Positions 8,585-17,885 of a DNA stretch of 32,763 bases are shown piece after piece (within the stretch, counting starts at the first letter, position 1; every line of letters begins with the position of its first letter). The DNA lies in assembly GCA_013202895.1 (NCBI GenBank), contig JABMPR010000090.1:1-32763 (forward strand), read 5' to 3'. The translations under genes and the position numbers were made by a program. This stretch comes from a bacterium (GTDB lineage Bacteria > Fidelibacterota > UBA8477 > JABMPR01). The notes under the pieces are model-generated. The model made no database searches. It saw only the letters and a program-made list of their open reading frames with translations, and was not told the origin of the DNA.

Positions 8585-10417
8585 ATGCGGAAAGATAGAT
8601 TCAGGAATATAGCCATTATAGCTCATGTTGATCATGGCAAAACCACACTGGTTGATGGGATGCTCAGACAAAGTGGGATCTTTAAAGAACACCAGGAACT
8701 AACAGAGCGGGTTATGGACAATATGGATCTGGAACGTGAGCGTGGCATTACCATCAGTGCAAAAAATACTGCCATCGCTTACAATGAAGTCAAGATCAAC
8801 ATCATTGATACCCCTGGCCATGCTGATTTTGGTGGTGAGGTCGAACGTGGCTTGAGTATGGTCGATGGCGCAATTCTATTGGTTGATGCCAGCGAAGGAC
8901 CACTGCCTCAGACTCGATTTGTAGTTAAGAAAGCACTTGAGAAGAATCTTCGTATTATCCTGGTTATCAACAAGATAGACCGACCTGATTCAAGAATAGC
9001 TGAGGTTATTGATGAGGTTTATGATCTTTTCATCGACCTTGAAGCAACAGAAGAACAAATCGATTTTCCAATACTTTATACTGTGGCGAAGGAAGGTATT
9101 GCCCATCTGGAATTGGATGATGAATCTACGGATTTTCGGCCCCTTTTTAATACCATTCTTGAATACGTGCCTGGTCCTGAAGCAGACGATAATCATGCTC
9201 CCCAGTTCCTCATAGCAAACCTTGATTATGACTCCTACGTAGGTCAGATCGCCATTGGGCGTTTGTCTAATGGATCGTTGGAAATGAACCAGAATTATCT
9301 GCTTGTTGGTGAGCATAAACATACCCCAAATGTCAAATTCTCTGCCCTGTATACATTTGAGGGACTTCGTCGTCAGCAAGTTGAAGTGGTCGAGGCTGGT
9401 GATATCATCGCCTTCGCTGGAATAGATACAATATCTATTGGGGATACCATCACCTCAATTGAAAATCCAGTACCACTTCCCCGAATCAAAGTTGACGAAC
9501 CAACAGTATCCATGATATTCTACGTCAATACCAGTCCTTTTGCCGGACAAGATGGCAATTATTTAACTTCCCGACATATACTGGCTCGTCTTCAGAAAGA
9601 GATTCGGCTAAATGTGGCACTACAAGTGGAGCAGCTAAAGGACCGGGCAGATGCATTCGAAGTGCGGGGTCGCGGTGAATTGCAAATGGCTATTCTTATC
9701 GAGACTATGCGGCGGGAAGGCTATGAATTCATGGTTTCCAAACCCAGAGTTATTACAAAAGAAATCGACGGCAAGCTCTCCGAGCCAGTTGAATTGCTAT
9801 ATCTGGATATACCTGAAGAATTTGTAGGTATCATGTCTGAGAAACTTTCCACGCGTAAAGGTAGAATGGTAAATATCATCAATCATGGTAGTGGGCGGGT
9901 TAATCTGGAATTCCGCATTCCTTCCCGTGGACTCATCGGGTTTCGTACCACCTTTATGACTGACACAAAAGGGGCAGGGGTTATGAATACCATCGTGGTG
10001 GGCTATGAACCCTGGTTTGGTTCAATACCACAGCGAAACACAGGTGCGCTTGTAGCGGATCGTCCAGGAAAAGTTACTGCCTATGCCAGTTTGAGTATGG
10101 AGGACCGGGGAGAGCTACAGGTGGAAGTAGGTACAGGGGTATACGGTGGGATGGTGATCGGTGAACGCAATCGATCTGGAGATCTGGATGTAAATATAAC
10201 GCGTGAGAAAAAACTGACCAACATGCGCAGTGCAACTTCCGATGCAACCGTAACCCTAGGAAAACCTCGCCTTCTCACATTGGATCAATCAATTGAATTT
10301 ATATCAGAAAATGAACTTGTCGAAATTACTCCTGAGAATATTAGGATGCGCAAAATGGAATTGGATCCCAACAAACGCCTATCTCAAATGAGAAAAGAGA
10401 AAAGACTTGGTGAATAA
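8585..10417 (+). CDS. bipA: Translational GTPase BipA/TypA
   Basis: Ribosome-associated GTPase of the EF-G family that works in 50S subunit assembly and stress or cold adaptation. At 610 residues it has the usual length. The G1 motif is AHVDHGKT (13-20), followed by the ERGITI switch, DTPGH (G3) and NKID (G4), then domain II, EF-G-like domains III and V, and the BipA-specific C-terminus. The stretch [19 protein letters not shown] is characteristic of BipA and separates it from EF-G and LepA. The ATG has AAGGGA five bases upstream. The gene runs directly into the methyltransferase gene (TAA then ATG with no gap). Identity is secure. Confidence 0.98.
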   Translation: MRKDRFRNIAIIAHVDHGKTTLVDGMLRQSGIFKEHQELTERVMDNMDLERERGITISAKNTAIAYNEVKINIIDTPGHADFGGEVERGLSMVDGAILLVDASEGPLPQTRFVVKKALEKNLRIILVINKIDRPDSRIAEVIDEVYDLFIDLEATEEQIDFPILYTVAKEGIAHLELDDESTDFRPLFNTILEYVPGPEADDNHAPQFLIANLDYDSYVGQIAIGRLSNGSLEMNQNYLLVGEHKHTPNVKFSALYTFEGLRRQQVEVVEAGDIIAFAGIDTISIGDTITSIENPVPLPRIKVDEPTVSMIFYVNTSPFAGQDGNYLTSRHILARLQKEIRLNVALQVEQLKDRADAFEVRGRGELQMAILIETMRREGYEFMVSKPRVITKEIDGKLSEPVELLYLDIPEEFVGIMSEKLSTRKGRMVNIINHGSGRVNLEFRIPSRGLIGFRTTFMTDTKGAGVMNTIVVGYEPWFGSIPQRNTGALVADRPGKVTAYASLSMEDRGELQVEVGTGVYGGMVIGERNRSGDLDVNITREKKLTNMRSATSDATVTLGKPRLLTLDQSIEFISENELVEITPENIRMRKMELDPNKRLSQMRKEKRLGE

Positions 10418-11560
10418 ATGGAGTTTCAATACCAAAAAACTGGATATTACTTTGCTCAAGTAGCCCAAGGTCTCGAAGAACTTGGAGCCGAGGAAGTTAA
10501 AAATCTGGGAGCAACCCAGGTCAAGCTGCGCTTCCGAGGACTCTATTTCGCTGCTGACAAAAAGTCCCTTTATCAAATCAATTATGGGTCTCGTCTTCTC
10601 ACTCGCGTGTTAGCACCCCTGCTCTCATTTGATTGTCACAGCACAAATTATTTATACAAAACCGCCCTGGATATTCCCTGGGAAGAACTATTTACACCAG
10701 AACAAACCTTTGCCATTTTCGCTCAGGTGAGTAACAGCAATATCTCGCACTCACAATATGCCTCATTAAAACTAAAAGATGCAATTGTCGATCGCTTTAG
10801 AGACAAACTCAAACGTAGACCTAGCGTGGACGCCAAACATCCATATATCTGGTTCAATTTGCACGTTGAAAATAATCGGGCCATTATCAGCATGGATACC
10901 AGTGGCAGCTCCCTGCACAAGAGAGGTTATCGGCTGGACACAGTTGAAGCCCCCATGCAAGAAACGCTTGCTGCAGCGTTGATATCACTATCGGATTGGC
11001 AGGGAGATACTATTCTGATTGACCCCATGTGTGGATCTGGTACCCTGCCAGCTGAAGCATACATGGCATTCACTAAACTGCCTTCTGCTTATTTTAGAAG
11101 ATCTTTTGGCTTCGAGAAACTTCCTGATTTCAATCGCGAATTGTGGAAACGTATACGCAAAGAAATGGATGGGGCTTTTCACACTCATGATACTGTACCG
11201 ATTCAGGCATCTGATATCGATGCCAGTGCTCTCAGGGTGGCAAAAAGAAACCTGGGGCATCTACCAGGTGGTGCAAATATTTACACACACCGAAAAGATT
11301 ATAAAGATATAAAAATTGCAGATGGTGCTACCCTTATCATGAATCCTCCTTATGGAATCAGACAAAAACGTGGTCAAGATCTTTCTGAATTCTATAAAGA
11401 TCTTGGTGACTGGCTCAAGCATAAGTGTCAGGGGACAACGGCATTTATCTACTTTGGAGAACGTAAGTACTTGAAAAACATAGGACTTCGTCCTGAATGG
11501 AAAAAGCCTTTGATGAATGGTGGGCTGGATGGTCGGTTTGCCAAATTCGTTATGTTTTAA
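10418..11560 (+). CDS. THUMP-domain 23S rRNA methyltransferase
   Basis: RNA N2-guanine methyltransferase of the RlmL N-terminal/YpsC type. An N-terminal ferredoxin-like region and a THUMP domain (to about residue 165) bind RNA. The Rossmann methyltransferase domain has the AdoMet loop DPMCGSGT (202-209) and the catalytic NPPYG (309-313). HKRGYR at about 167-172 is typical of this family just before the catalytic domain. At 380 residues it matches the stand-alone form and lacks the second (RlmK) half of E. coli RlmL. The likely target is a guanine of 23S rRNA (G2445 in E. coli numbering), by homology only. Its start codon touches the bipA stop, so the two are probably co-translated, pairing two factors that act on the large subunit. 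Confidence 0.92.
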   Translation: MEFQYQKTGYYFAQVAQGLEELGAEEVKNLGATQVKLRFRGLYFAADKKSLYQINYGSRLLTRVLAPLLSFDCHSTNYLYKTALDIPWEELFTPEQTFAIFAQVSNSNISHSQYASLKLKDAIVDRFRDKLKRRPSVDAKHPYIWFNLHVENNRAIISMDTSGSSLHKRGYRLDTVEAPMQETLAAALISLSDWQGDTILIDPMCGSGTLPAEAYMAFTKLPSAYFRRSFGFEKLPDFNRELWKRIRKEMDGAFHTHDTVPIQASDIDASALRVAKRNLGHLPGGANIYTHRKDYKDIKIADGATLIMNPPYGIRQKRGQDLSEFYKDLGDWLKHKCQGTTAFIYFGERKYLKNIGLRPEWKKPLMNGGLDGRFAKFVMF

Positions 11561-11588
11561 GTGATTCTTGCCTTTGAGGATAATGGCA

Positions 11589-11602
11589 ATGATTCAAATC
11601 AT
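11589..11602. repeat. Short inverted repeat ATGATT-2-AATCAT
   Basis: Perfect six-base arms separated by two bases, 28 bases after the methyltransferase stop codon. It shares its core with the larger inverted repeat at 11663. With a two-base loop and no T-run it is more like a protein site than a hairpin. Confidence 0.4.
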
Positions 11603-11662
11603 CAAAAACAATTTATCCACCTAAGCCCGTTCACGACAATCCAAGTCTGAGAACATAAGCTG

Positions 11663-11690
11663 ATAATGATTTTTGTAATAAAATCATTAT
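11663..11690. repeat. Perfect 11-base inverted repeat, 6-base loop
   Basis: The arms ATAATGATTTT and AAAATCATTAT are exactly complementary around TGTAAT. No T-run follows, so it is a poor terminator; an operator or an AT-rich RNA hairpin is more likely. The left side reads GATAATGAT and the right ATCATTATA, like the two halves of a Fur box, but 12 bases lie between them instead of one. It sits about 190 bases before the symporter gene. Confidence 0.55.
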
Positions 11691-11882
11691 ATATTTCGCA
11701 ATACCCAGTTCAAATACAGAAAGCTCTGTTGTTAAGCTAAACTTCCTGAAATAGGACCCCGGCGGTTTGAAACATATCCGCATAGCGCTTCGTGGATTCA
11801 ACTTTTTACTTTATCCTGTTCTTCTCCACCTTATACTAAGCCCCATAGTTTAGGTTATTATTATTCACAGAAGGGTACCCCT

Positions 11883-13457
11883 ATGAAACGATCTACGGCT
11901 GGCTGGCTGGCATTTTCTCTTATCGCATTATTCCTATACTCGTATGGAGTTGATTTTTTTGATGCGATCTGGTCCTTCCCATCGCAAAGGGCCGTTCCGT
12001 TTATGGTCATGGCCTTGGTTGGATCCGGAATTTACGTCAGCATCTATCTTGGCTTCCCCCAGATTAAGCGATTCTGGCATGGTGTACAGGTGACCCGGGG
12101 GATCTATGATAGTCCTGAAGATGAAGGGGATCTGAATCATTTTCGAGCTCTGACAACTGCGCTATCCGCTACAGTTGGAATTGGTAATATTGCTGGTGTC
12201 GCAATAGCCCTCTATTTTGGTGGCCCTGGTGCACTACTGTGGATGTGGATTACAGCGTTTTTCGGAACTACACTCAAATTTGCAGAGAGTACCCTGGCAC
12301 TTAAATATCGTGAAATCGATGTCCATGGGAACACGGCCGGTGGTCCCATGTATACAATTGAAAACGGTTTGGGTGCAAATTGGCGCTGGCTAGCAGTGGC
12401 GTTTGCCGCATTTACTGTGATCTGCTCAATGGCAACTGGAAATGCAATCCAATCCTTCACAGTTTCAGATCAGGTTTACTCGGAAGTTTCCCAGATAGTT
12501 GGCAACACCCACTGGTTGACCATGAAGCACATAATTTTTGAAGGATTTGAAGTCTCTGTTCAGCAGATTATTAATGGTCTTATCATGGCAGCCCTGGTGG
12601 GAATGGTCATCATTGGAGGTATAAAACGAATTGGCCGGGTTACTGGATATCTAGCTCCTATTATGGCCGCAGTGTACATTATAGCTGCCACCCTGATCCT
12701 CCTATCGCACATCGATACCTTAGGTGCGTCCTTCGCACTTATTTTCAAAATGGCTATTAATCCTCCAGCTATGGCTGGTGGTGTAGGTAGTGGGATTCTA
12801 CTGGTCATGCTACACGGTATCAAACGGGGATTATACTCCAATGAGGCCGGACAGGGAAGCGCCGCCATTGCCCATTCTACTGCCAAAACCAATTACCCTG
12901 TACGTGAAGGCGCTGTAGCGATGTTGGGACCCTTCATAGATACAATTCTAATTTGTTCGCTTACAGGATTGGCCATAATATCAACTGGAGCCTGGGAGCA
13001 TACCGAATTTTTTGTTCGCATAAGCGTTGAGGATGCTGCTCTGGCTGATCAGATCATTGCATCCGGTACCTTCGAGGGTAGAGAGCTGATGAATAGTAGT
13101 CTGCTCACATCTTTTGCTTTTAAAGAAGGTCTGGGCTGGATGATCAGCTGGGGGGATAAAATCATTACCGTGTCGATTTTGTTGTTCGCTCTTTCCACTG
13201 TCATTAGCTGGTCTTTCTATGGTGACAGGGCTTCAGAATATCTTTTCGGACCAAAAGCCATTCTACCTTACCGCTGGGTGTATGTGTTTTTTGTTTTCCT
13301 GGGAGGTATTGCCAGTTTGGATGCTGTCTGGAAATTTGGAGACGCTGCCCTGGGATTTATGACATTACCAAATCTGGTCGCCATCATTTTACTGTCACGC
13401 CAACTAAAGATTATGACAAAGGATTATTTTGCTGAGGAGCATACACCCTATCGTTGA
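11883..13457 (+). CDS. AGCS family sodium:alanine/glycine symporter
   Basis: Inner-membrane, sodium-coupled importer of small neutral amino acids (alanine, glycine). The family block ALSATVGIGNIAGVAIALYFGGPGALLWMW (about residues 95-125) and the later NEAGQGSAAIAHSTAKTNYPVREG are hallmark AGCS segments. About 10-12 hydrophobic helices span the 524 residues, which is slightly longer than the common 450-500. Extra sequence between helices (TEFFVRISVEDAALADQIIASGTFEGRELM) accounts for this. AGAAGGG lies about eight bases before the ATG. The nearby NhaD-type antiporter could maintain the sodium gradient it needs, though that link is inference. Substrate preference cannot be read by eye. Confidence 0.95.
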   Translation: MKRSTAGWLAFSLIALFLYSYGVDFFDAIWSFPSQRAVPFMVMALVGSGIYVSIYLGFPQIKRFWHGVQVTRGIYDSPEDEGDLNHFRALTTALSATVGIGNIAGVAIALYFGGPGALLWMWITAFFGTTLKFAESTLALKYREIDVHGNTAGGPMYTIENGLGANWRWLAVAFAAFTVICSMATGNAIQSFTVSDQVYSEVSQIVGNTHWLTMKHIIFEGFEVSVQQIINGLIMAALVGMVIIGGIKRIGRVTGYLAPIMAAVYIIAATLILLSHIDTLGASFALIFKMAINPPAMAGGVGSGILLVMLHGIKRGLYSNEAGQGSAAIAHSTAKTNYPVREGAVAMLGPFIDTILICSLTGLAIISTGAWEHTEFFVRISVEDAALADQIIASGTFEGRELMNSSLLTSFAFKEGLGWMISWGDKIITVSILLFALSTVISWSFYGDRASEYLFGPKAILPYRWVYVFFVFLGGIASLDAVWKFGDAALGFMTLPNLVAIILLSRQLKIMTKDYFAEEHTPYR

Positions 13458-13548
13458 TCGGGAAAGTTCAGAGGATATCATTTGAATCACCGACTTACTT
13501 TTATTAAGATTCTAAGGTTTGAGCTGTGTGGCCAGATCCAGGGATAAT

Positions 13549-14349
13549 ATGAGCATAAATCATAAACAGCTTGTGGAGGATGCCGCAAATATTGCCAGAG
13601 CTGCAGGAGAATTAATAAAAGAACTCAGCCCGAAAGAACGGCAGGTGTCCTACAAAAGTCCACGAGATATGGTGACTGAAGTGGACCAGGCTTCAGAAGA
13701 TTACATTATCTCGGAGATCACTCGTCTATATCCTGAACACGCCATTATTGCAGAAGAAGGTGGCGGGTCCGAAGATATCGGTTCGAATTATCGCTGGATT
13801 ATCGATCCGCTGGACGGCACGACTAATTTTGTGCATAGATTTCCAGTTTTTGCGGTCTCAATTGGAATCGAGTATAAAGGATATCTGTTTGCATCAGCAA
13901 TTTATGATCCCAATCGTGATGAATTGTTTTCAGCAGGCTTGGGATTGGGAGCAACTTTAAACACCAATCCGATACAGGTAAGCAGGACAAAAGATCTAGG
14001 GAAATCATTGCTGGCCACCGGGTTTTCTTATTTTAATGATGATTACTTTAAATTGAATATGGAATTATGGGCATCCATTTATGGTAAAACCCAGGGCTTA
14101 AGACGTGCGGGGGCTGCTGCTATTGATCTCGCCTGGCTGGCATGTGGCCGGCTTGACGGTGTGTGGGAATTTAGTTTAAAACCGTGGGACATCGCAGCCG
14201 GGGCACTGCTGGTAACCGAAGCTGGTGGAATGGTATCAGGACCAGAAGGGGAAGATCTTGATTTACAGCTTGGACATATCATTGCAGCCAACCCATTTAT
14301 TCATCCGCAGATAGTCCGTGAGATTAGCTATATAAAGGATCGATTGTAA
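13549..14349 (+). CDS. Inositol monophosphatase family protein
   Basis: Mg-dependent sugar-phosphate phosphatase of the IMPase/SuhB fold, 266 residues, the usual length. The metal-binding residues are seen in AEEGG (E69-E70), DPLDGT (86-91) and WDIAAG (213-218). Typical substrates are inositol-1-phosphate or related compounds. Some members (SuhB) instead help transcription antitermination of rRNA, so the role is open. I start at the ATG at 13549, five bases after AGGGA. The ORF track uses a TTG ten codons earlier with no ribosome site. It follows the symporter by 91 bases in the same direction. Confidence 0.93.
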   Translation: MSINHKQLVEDAANIARAAGELIKELSPKERQVSYKSPRDMVTEVDQASEDYIISEITRLYPEHAIIAEEGGGSEDIGSNYRWIIDPLDGTTNFVHRFPVFAVSIGIEYKGYLFASAIYDPNRDELFSAGLGLGATLNTNPIQVSRTKDLGKSLLATGFSYFNDDYFKLNMELWASIYGKTQGLRRAGAAAIDLAWLACGRLDGVWEFSLKPWDIAAGALLVTEAGGMVSGPEGEDLDLQLGHIIAANPFIHPQIVREISYIKDRL

Positions 14350-14367
14350 ATCGCCAAACAGAACGAC

Positions 14368-14404
14368 CTGTTCGATATCGTAAATATCATTCATTTTCGA
14401 ACAG
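14368..14404. repeat. Nested dyad CTGTTCGA ... TCGAACAG
   Basis: Eight-base perfect outer arms (14368-14375 and 14397-14404) enclose an offset inner pair GATAT/ATATC (14374-14388). It lies just after the phosphatase stop codon in the 150-base gap before the M1 peptidase. It could be a terminator-like stem or an operator; there is no T-run. The half-site order (GTTCG first) is opposite to the Gram-positive LexA box. Confidence 0.35.
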
Positions 14405-14499
14405 TGATTTATTTTAGACAATAATCTATATGCTTCATTTACAGTAGTTTATATTAGGGCATATGATTTGTTATTGAGGGGGGTAAACACAGGAATTTT

Positions 14500-17400
14500 A
14501 TGATGATTGCTAAAGAACGTACTTTCAACATAACAAAAAGGATTAGTATCCTTTCAATGATCTTGATTCTACTCCCCGATTTTGTGAACGCAGATTATTG
14601 GCAGCAGAAGGTAATCTATAACATAGATGTTACTTTAATTGATTCAGTCCATCAATTGAACGGACATGAATCCATAAGCTATATCAATAATTCTCCAGAT
14701 GATCTTGATATGATCTGGATGCATCTCTGGCCAAATGCGTATAAGAATAACCAGAGTGCCCTGGCTAGACAAAAATTCAATCAGTTCTCAACAAAAATGC
14801 ACTTTTTGCCGGATTCATCATTTGGTTGGATTGAGATTACCGATGTTCAAGCTGATGGACACAATATCAACTGGGAATATCGATCACAAGATACCCTGGA
14901 TGTTGCCAGATTTCTTTTAAATGAGCCCCTCCTATCAGGTGACACATTGATCCTCGATCTTAATTTTATTGTACGTGTTCCAAACGTGTTATCCAGATTG
15001 GGGCATTTCGGCCAGCATTATGAGTTGACCCAATGGTATCCCAAACCAGCCGTCTATGATAAGTATGGCTGGCACCCGATATCTTATCTGGATATGGGTG
15101 AATTTTATAGTGAATGGGGTGATTTCGAAGTATCCATCAGCGTGCCTCAAAATTATCGGGTTGCTGCTACGGGGGTCCTGCAGGACTCAACCGAGATTAT
15201 CTGGCGCGATTCTCTTGCTCAGATCGGTAATACGTATCTAGACTCATTTAAGCTGAAACCGAAACCGGATTTGGAAGGTCTAGAAGCTTTGATCGAGGAG
15301 AAACAGTCATCGTCTGATTCCCTGAAAACGATCACTTTCAAGCAAAACAATGTCCATGATTTTGCCTGGTTTGCCGACAAAAGCTTTATCATTTTACACG
15401 ATGAGATAGAGCTTTCTTCTGGAAAGCGAGTTCAGGCCTGGACTTACGCTTTGCCAAAAAATCTTAAAAATTACCGTTTATCGAACGCCTATATAAGCGA
15501 TGCTGTATCTTTCTATTCAGACCAGTATATGGAATACCCTTATAAACATGCAACCGTAGTAGATGGTGATTTTTCTGCCGGGGGCGGCATGGAATACCCC
15601 ATGATCACCTTGATCAATAACACAGGCCTGCCCCCACTGCTAGAACAGGTCATCATACATGAAGTTGGACATAACTGGTTTTATGGTTTGTCTGGCAACA
15701 ATGAACGCGAATACCCCTGGATGGATGAAGGATTAAACTCCTATGCTGAAAACAAGTATTGGGCTGCTAAATATAGTGATGATAGCATGTTTGCCCTGCA
15801 CGAAGAAGAACCGTTTTGGTACCCAATATTAAAACATTATATAAAAGATTTTAGCAAAAGTGCCGTTGAAGATCTTGCTTATTATCTCAGCGCTGTACCA
15901 AAAATGGATCAAGCACCCAATCTCCACTCTGAAGCCTATCCAGAATTTAATTATGCGATGATGGTTTATAAAAAAACGGCCTTATCAACTGAAACTTTAC
16001 ACGCCTATTTGGGCGATACACTTATGGATTCGGTCTGGCATGCATATTTCAGCCGCTGGGCATTTAAGCACCCACAGCCAGAAGATATTCGTCAAGTTTT
16101 CGAGGAAGTCAGTGGTGAAAACCTATCCTGGTATTTCGATGATATGTTGGGATCGACTGCTAAGATTGATTATGCACTGACTGAATTTAGCAGCAGTCCC
16201 CGTGGAAATGTATACGAGACAACAGTTCAAGTAATGAATCAAGGTGATTTTAATCCACCCTTGCAAATTGCTGTCATAGGGAAGACTGAAACTGATAAAA
16301 AGACAACTTGGGTTCGACCAAAGGAAAAGGATAATGTTTTCACCATCATATCAGACTTTCCGGTTAATAATGTGATCTTGGATCCTGATTTTGTGCTCAT
16401 GGATATGAACAGAGCAAACAACGATAAAAAGATGCACCTTGATTTTGACCTGGTAAGATTCGAATTGAATCCGGAGGCTGATTATGTTGTGAACTTACTT
16501 CCCTACCTCTGGTACGGTTCAACTGATAAAATTATGCCCGGTATATTTGTGACCCACCTCAACCTAATTCCCTGGGACAGCAATTGGTACCTGAGGGGGT
16601 ACTATGGACCGATTACAAAAACAGTTGGATTATCCGGTTCAATATCAAAAAAACTAATCCCCAGAAGTGGGAGAGAAATTCTACTTAGCACCCGTGGTGC
16701 CAGCAATTGGTACCTCCAACAATTACAGGTGAGCTCCACTGTCAAAAACCGGAATTTGCTTAGGACAGATGATGAGAGTAGCTGGAAAATCTCTTTACTT
16801 GCCCAGGATCTTTCAGACCCGGAAATTGTTGTGGATGGAGATACCATTCGTTCACTGGATCCATTTGTTTGGGATGCTGACCAATTCCTGAAGCTCACTA
16901 TTGGTCTCGAATCAAACACTCGCAGAACCCTATGGACTAGTGAATATGAGCTAAAAGGTGCCTTGGGTACCCAGAAGCATGGGAAAGCATTTGTCAAGAT
17001 TCAATCCTATTTCAAATATCGAAAAAAATACTCCAGAAAGGGATCCATCCGTACCACACTCTTCGGAGGTTTGGCCTTTGGGGACCTACCAAACCAAGAG
17101 CGTTATTACCTATCGACTGATATCGATTCTGAATTTAGCAGGAAAACAATATTTTCGAGGAATGGTAACTGGTTCACTCCAGGACATAGCATGTTATATC
17201 CAAATGCCTACACCATCCCGGGATATTTATACTCGCAAGACAGCGATATTACACCTAGCGCACGGAGCCTGTTTGGTGCAAAGGTCAGGGTGGATATTCC
17301 AAAGCTGGAAAGTTTTCATGTTTTAACTGGAATTGGGATGGCACTTGACCAGGATGATGATAAATGGGAGGCTATCGCCAGTATCACCCCAGGATGGCAA

Positions 17401-17526
17401 TTTGGTCCTCTGCAGCTACTTTATACCCCCTTTCGTCTGGAGTCAGGTCAGTTTGAAACTGATTGGAAACGCTTTCAAATTGCTTTTGATATGAGCACTG
17501 GGGGCAGAATCCGAATCGGGATCTGA
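14500..17526 (+). CDS. Secreted M1 metallopeptidase, barrel-like C-term
   Basis: Zinc aminopeptidase of the M1 (gluzincin) family, 1008 residues. A signal peptide ends near residue 31. The beta-sandwich N-domain precedes the catalytic domain: GGMEYP (362-367, equivalent of GAMEN) and HEVGH (387-391) with the third ligand E410 18 residues on (WMDEGLN). All zinc ligands and the catalytic E388 are present. After about residue 650 come some 350 residues of alternating, aromatic-rich strands ending in FQIAFDMSTGGRIRIGI. This resembles an outer-membrane beta-barrel rather than the helical C-domain of classical M1 enzymes. Inference: the peptidase may be anchored in the outer membrane and trim peptides for uptake. 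Two ATGs are adjacent (14500, 14503). DUF503 follows after 12 bases. Confidence 0.9.
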   Translation: MMIAKERTFNITKRISILSMILILLPDFVNADYWQQKVIYNIDVTLIDSVHQLNGHESISYINNSPDDLDMIWMHLWPNAYKNNQSALARQKFNQFSTKMHFLPDSSFGWIEITDVQADGHNINWEYRSQDTLDVARFLLNEPLLSGDTLILDLNFIVRVPNVLSRLGHFGQHYELTQWYPKPAVYDKYGWHPISYLDMGEFYSEWGDFEVSISVPQNYRVAATGVLQDSTEIIWRDSLAQIGNTYLDSFKLKPKPDLEGLEALIEEKQSSSDSLKTITFKQNNVHDFAWFADKSFIILHDEIELSSGKRVQAWTYALPKNLKNYRLSNAYISDAVSFYSDQYMEYPYKHATVVDGDFSAGGGMEYPMITLINNTGLPPLLEQVIIHEVGHNWFYGLSGNNEREYPWMDEGLNSYAENKYWAAKYSDDSMFALHEEEPFWYPILKHYIKDFSKSAVEDLAYYLSAVPKMDQAPNLHSEAYPEFNYAMMVYKKTALSTETLHAYLGDTLMDSVWHAYFSRWAFKHPQPEDIRQVFEEVSGENLSWYFDDMLGSTAKIDYALTEFSSSPRGNVYETTVQVMNQGDFNPPLQIAVIGKTETDKKTTWVRPKEKDNVFTIISDFPVNNVILDPDFVLMDMNRANNDKKMHLDFDLVRFELNPEADYVVNLLPYLWYGSTDKIMPGIFVTHLNLIPWDSNWYLRGYYGPITKTVGLSGSISKKLIPRSGREILLSTRGASNWYLQQLQVSSTVKNRNLLRTDDESSWKISLLAQDLSDPEIVVDGDTIRSLDPFVWDADQFLKLTIGLESNTRRTLWTSEYELKGALGTQKHGKAFVKIQSYFKYRKKYSRKGSIRTTLFGGLAFGDLPNQERYYLSTDIDSEFSRKTIFSRNGNWFTPGHSMLYPNAYTIPGYLYSQDSDITPSARSLFGAKVRVDIPKLESFHVLTGIGMALDQDDDKWEAIASITPGWQFGPLQLLYTPFRLESGQFETDWKRFQIAFDMSTGGRIRIGI

Positions 17527-17538
17527 GTCGGAGATAAA

Positions 17539-17829
17539 ATGGTAATTACGGGTATTCTCCACATTGAACTGCACTTGCCAGCAGCCCAAAGTCTTAAACA
17601 TAAACGTAGTGTGATTAAGAGTTTGAAGGATAAGCTGCATTCCAGGTTCAATGTTTCCGTGGCTGAAGTTGGCTACCTTGATAAATGGCAGCTTGCTGAG
17701 ATTGCGATTGCATGTGTGTCCAGAGAACAAAGTTACCTGGAATCACAATTCGAAAAAATATATGCCTTTGTGGATCAGGAAATATCAGGAAATGCCTACA
17801 TCACGAAAAGTAGCCTTGATTTTGTTTAA
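17539..17829 (+). CDS. DUF503 (YlxP-like) family protein
   Basis: Small protein of 96 residues matching the DUF503 pattern: an N-terminal strand GILHIELHLPAAQSLKHKRSVIKSLKDKL, then FNVSVAEVGYLDKWQLAEIAIACVS, and a C-terminal helix. In many bacteria this family is encoded beside infB and rbfA and is suspected to act in ribosome maturation or RNA binding. Here it is instead coupled to a peptidase gene. GGAG lies five bases before the ATG. The biochemical function is unknown. It converges with the cobalamin adenosyltransferase gene with 56 bases between the stops, in which I see no strong terminator. Confidence 0.9.
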   Translation: MVITGILHIELHLPAAQSLKHKRSVIKSLKDKLHSRFNVSVAEVGYLDKWQLAEIAIACVSREQSYLESQFEKIYAFVDQEISGNAYITKSSLDFV

Positions 17830-17885
17830 ATCTCCTAATACTCAAAAATGTCTTCTATATTTCAGCCAAAAATTCCGAATTTCAG

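Larger units (their letters stand above)
11561..11882. other. 322-base gap before the AGCS gene
   Basis: No gene or RNA gene is visible. The first half carries two inverted repeats with the same ATGATT/AATCAT core (listed separately). TATACT at 11832-11837 could be a -10 box for the symporter, but no good -35 lies 17 bases upstream. I looked for a glycine riboswitch, common before such symporters, and saw none of its conserved blocks. Confidence 0.4.

Noticed and set aside
8990-9379. 129-residue ORF antisense to bipA
   Set aside because: Shadow of a highly conserved gene; no start signal.
11690-11882. Possible glycine riboswitch before the AGCS symporter
   Set aside because: Looked for the conserved aptamer blocks and found none.
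14368-14404. LexA (SOS) box
   Set aside because: Half-sites are in the opposite order and too far apart; the neighbouring genes are not SOS genes.
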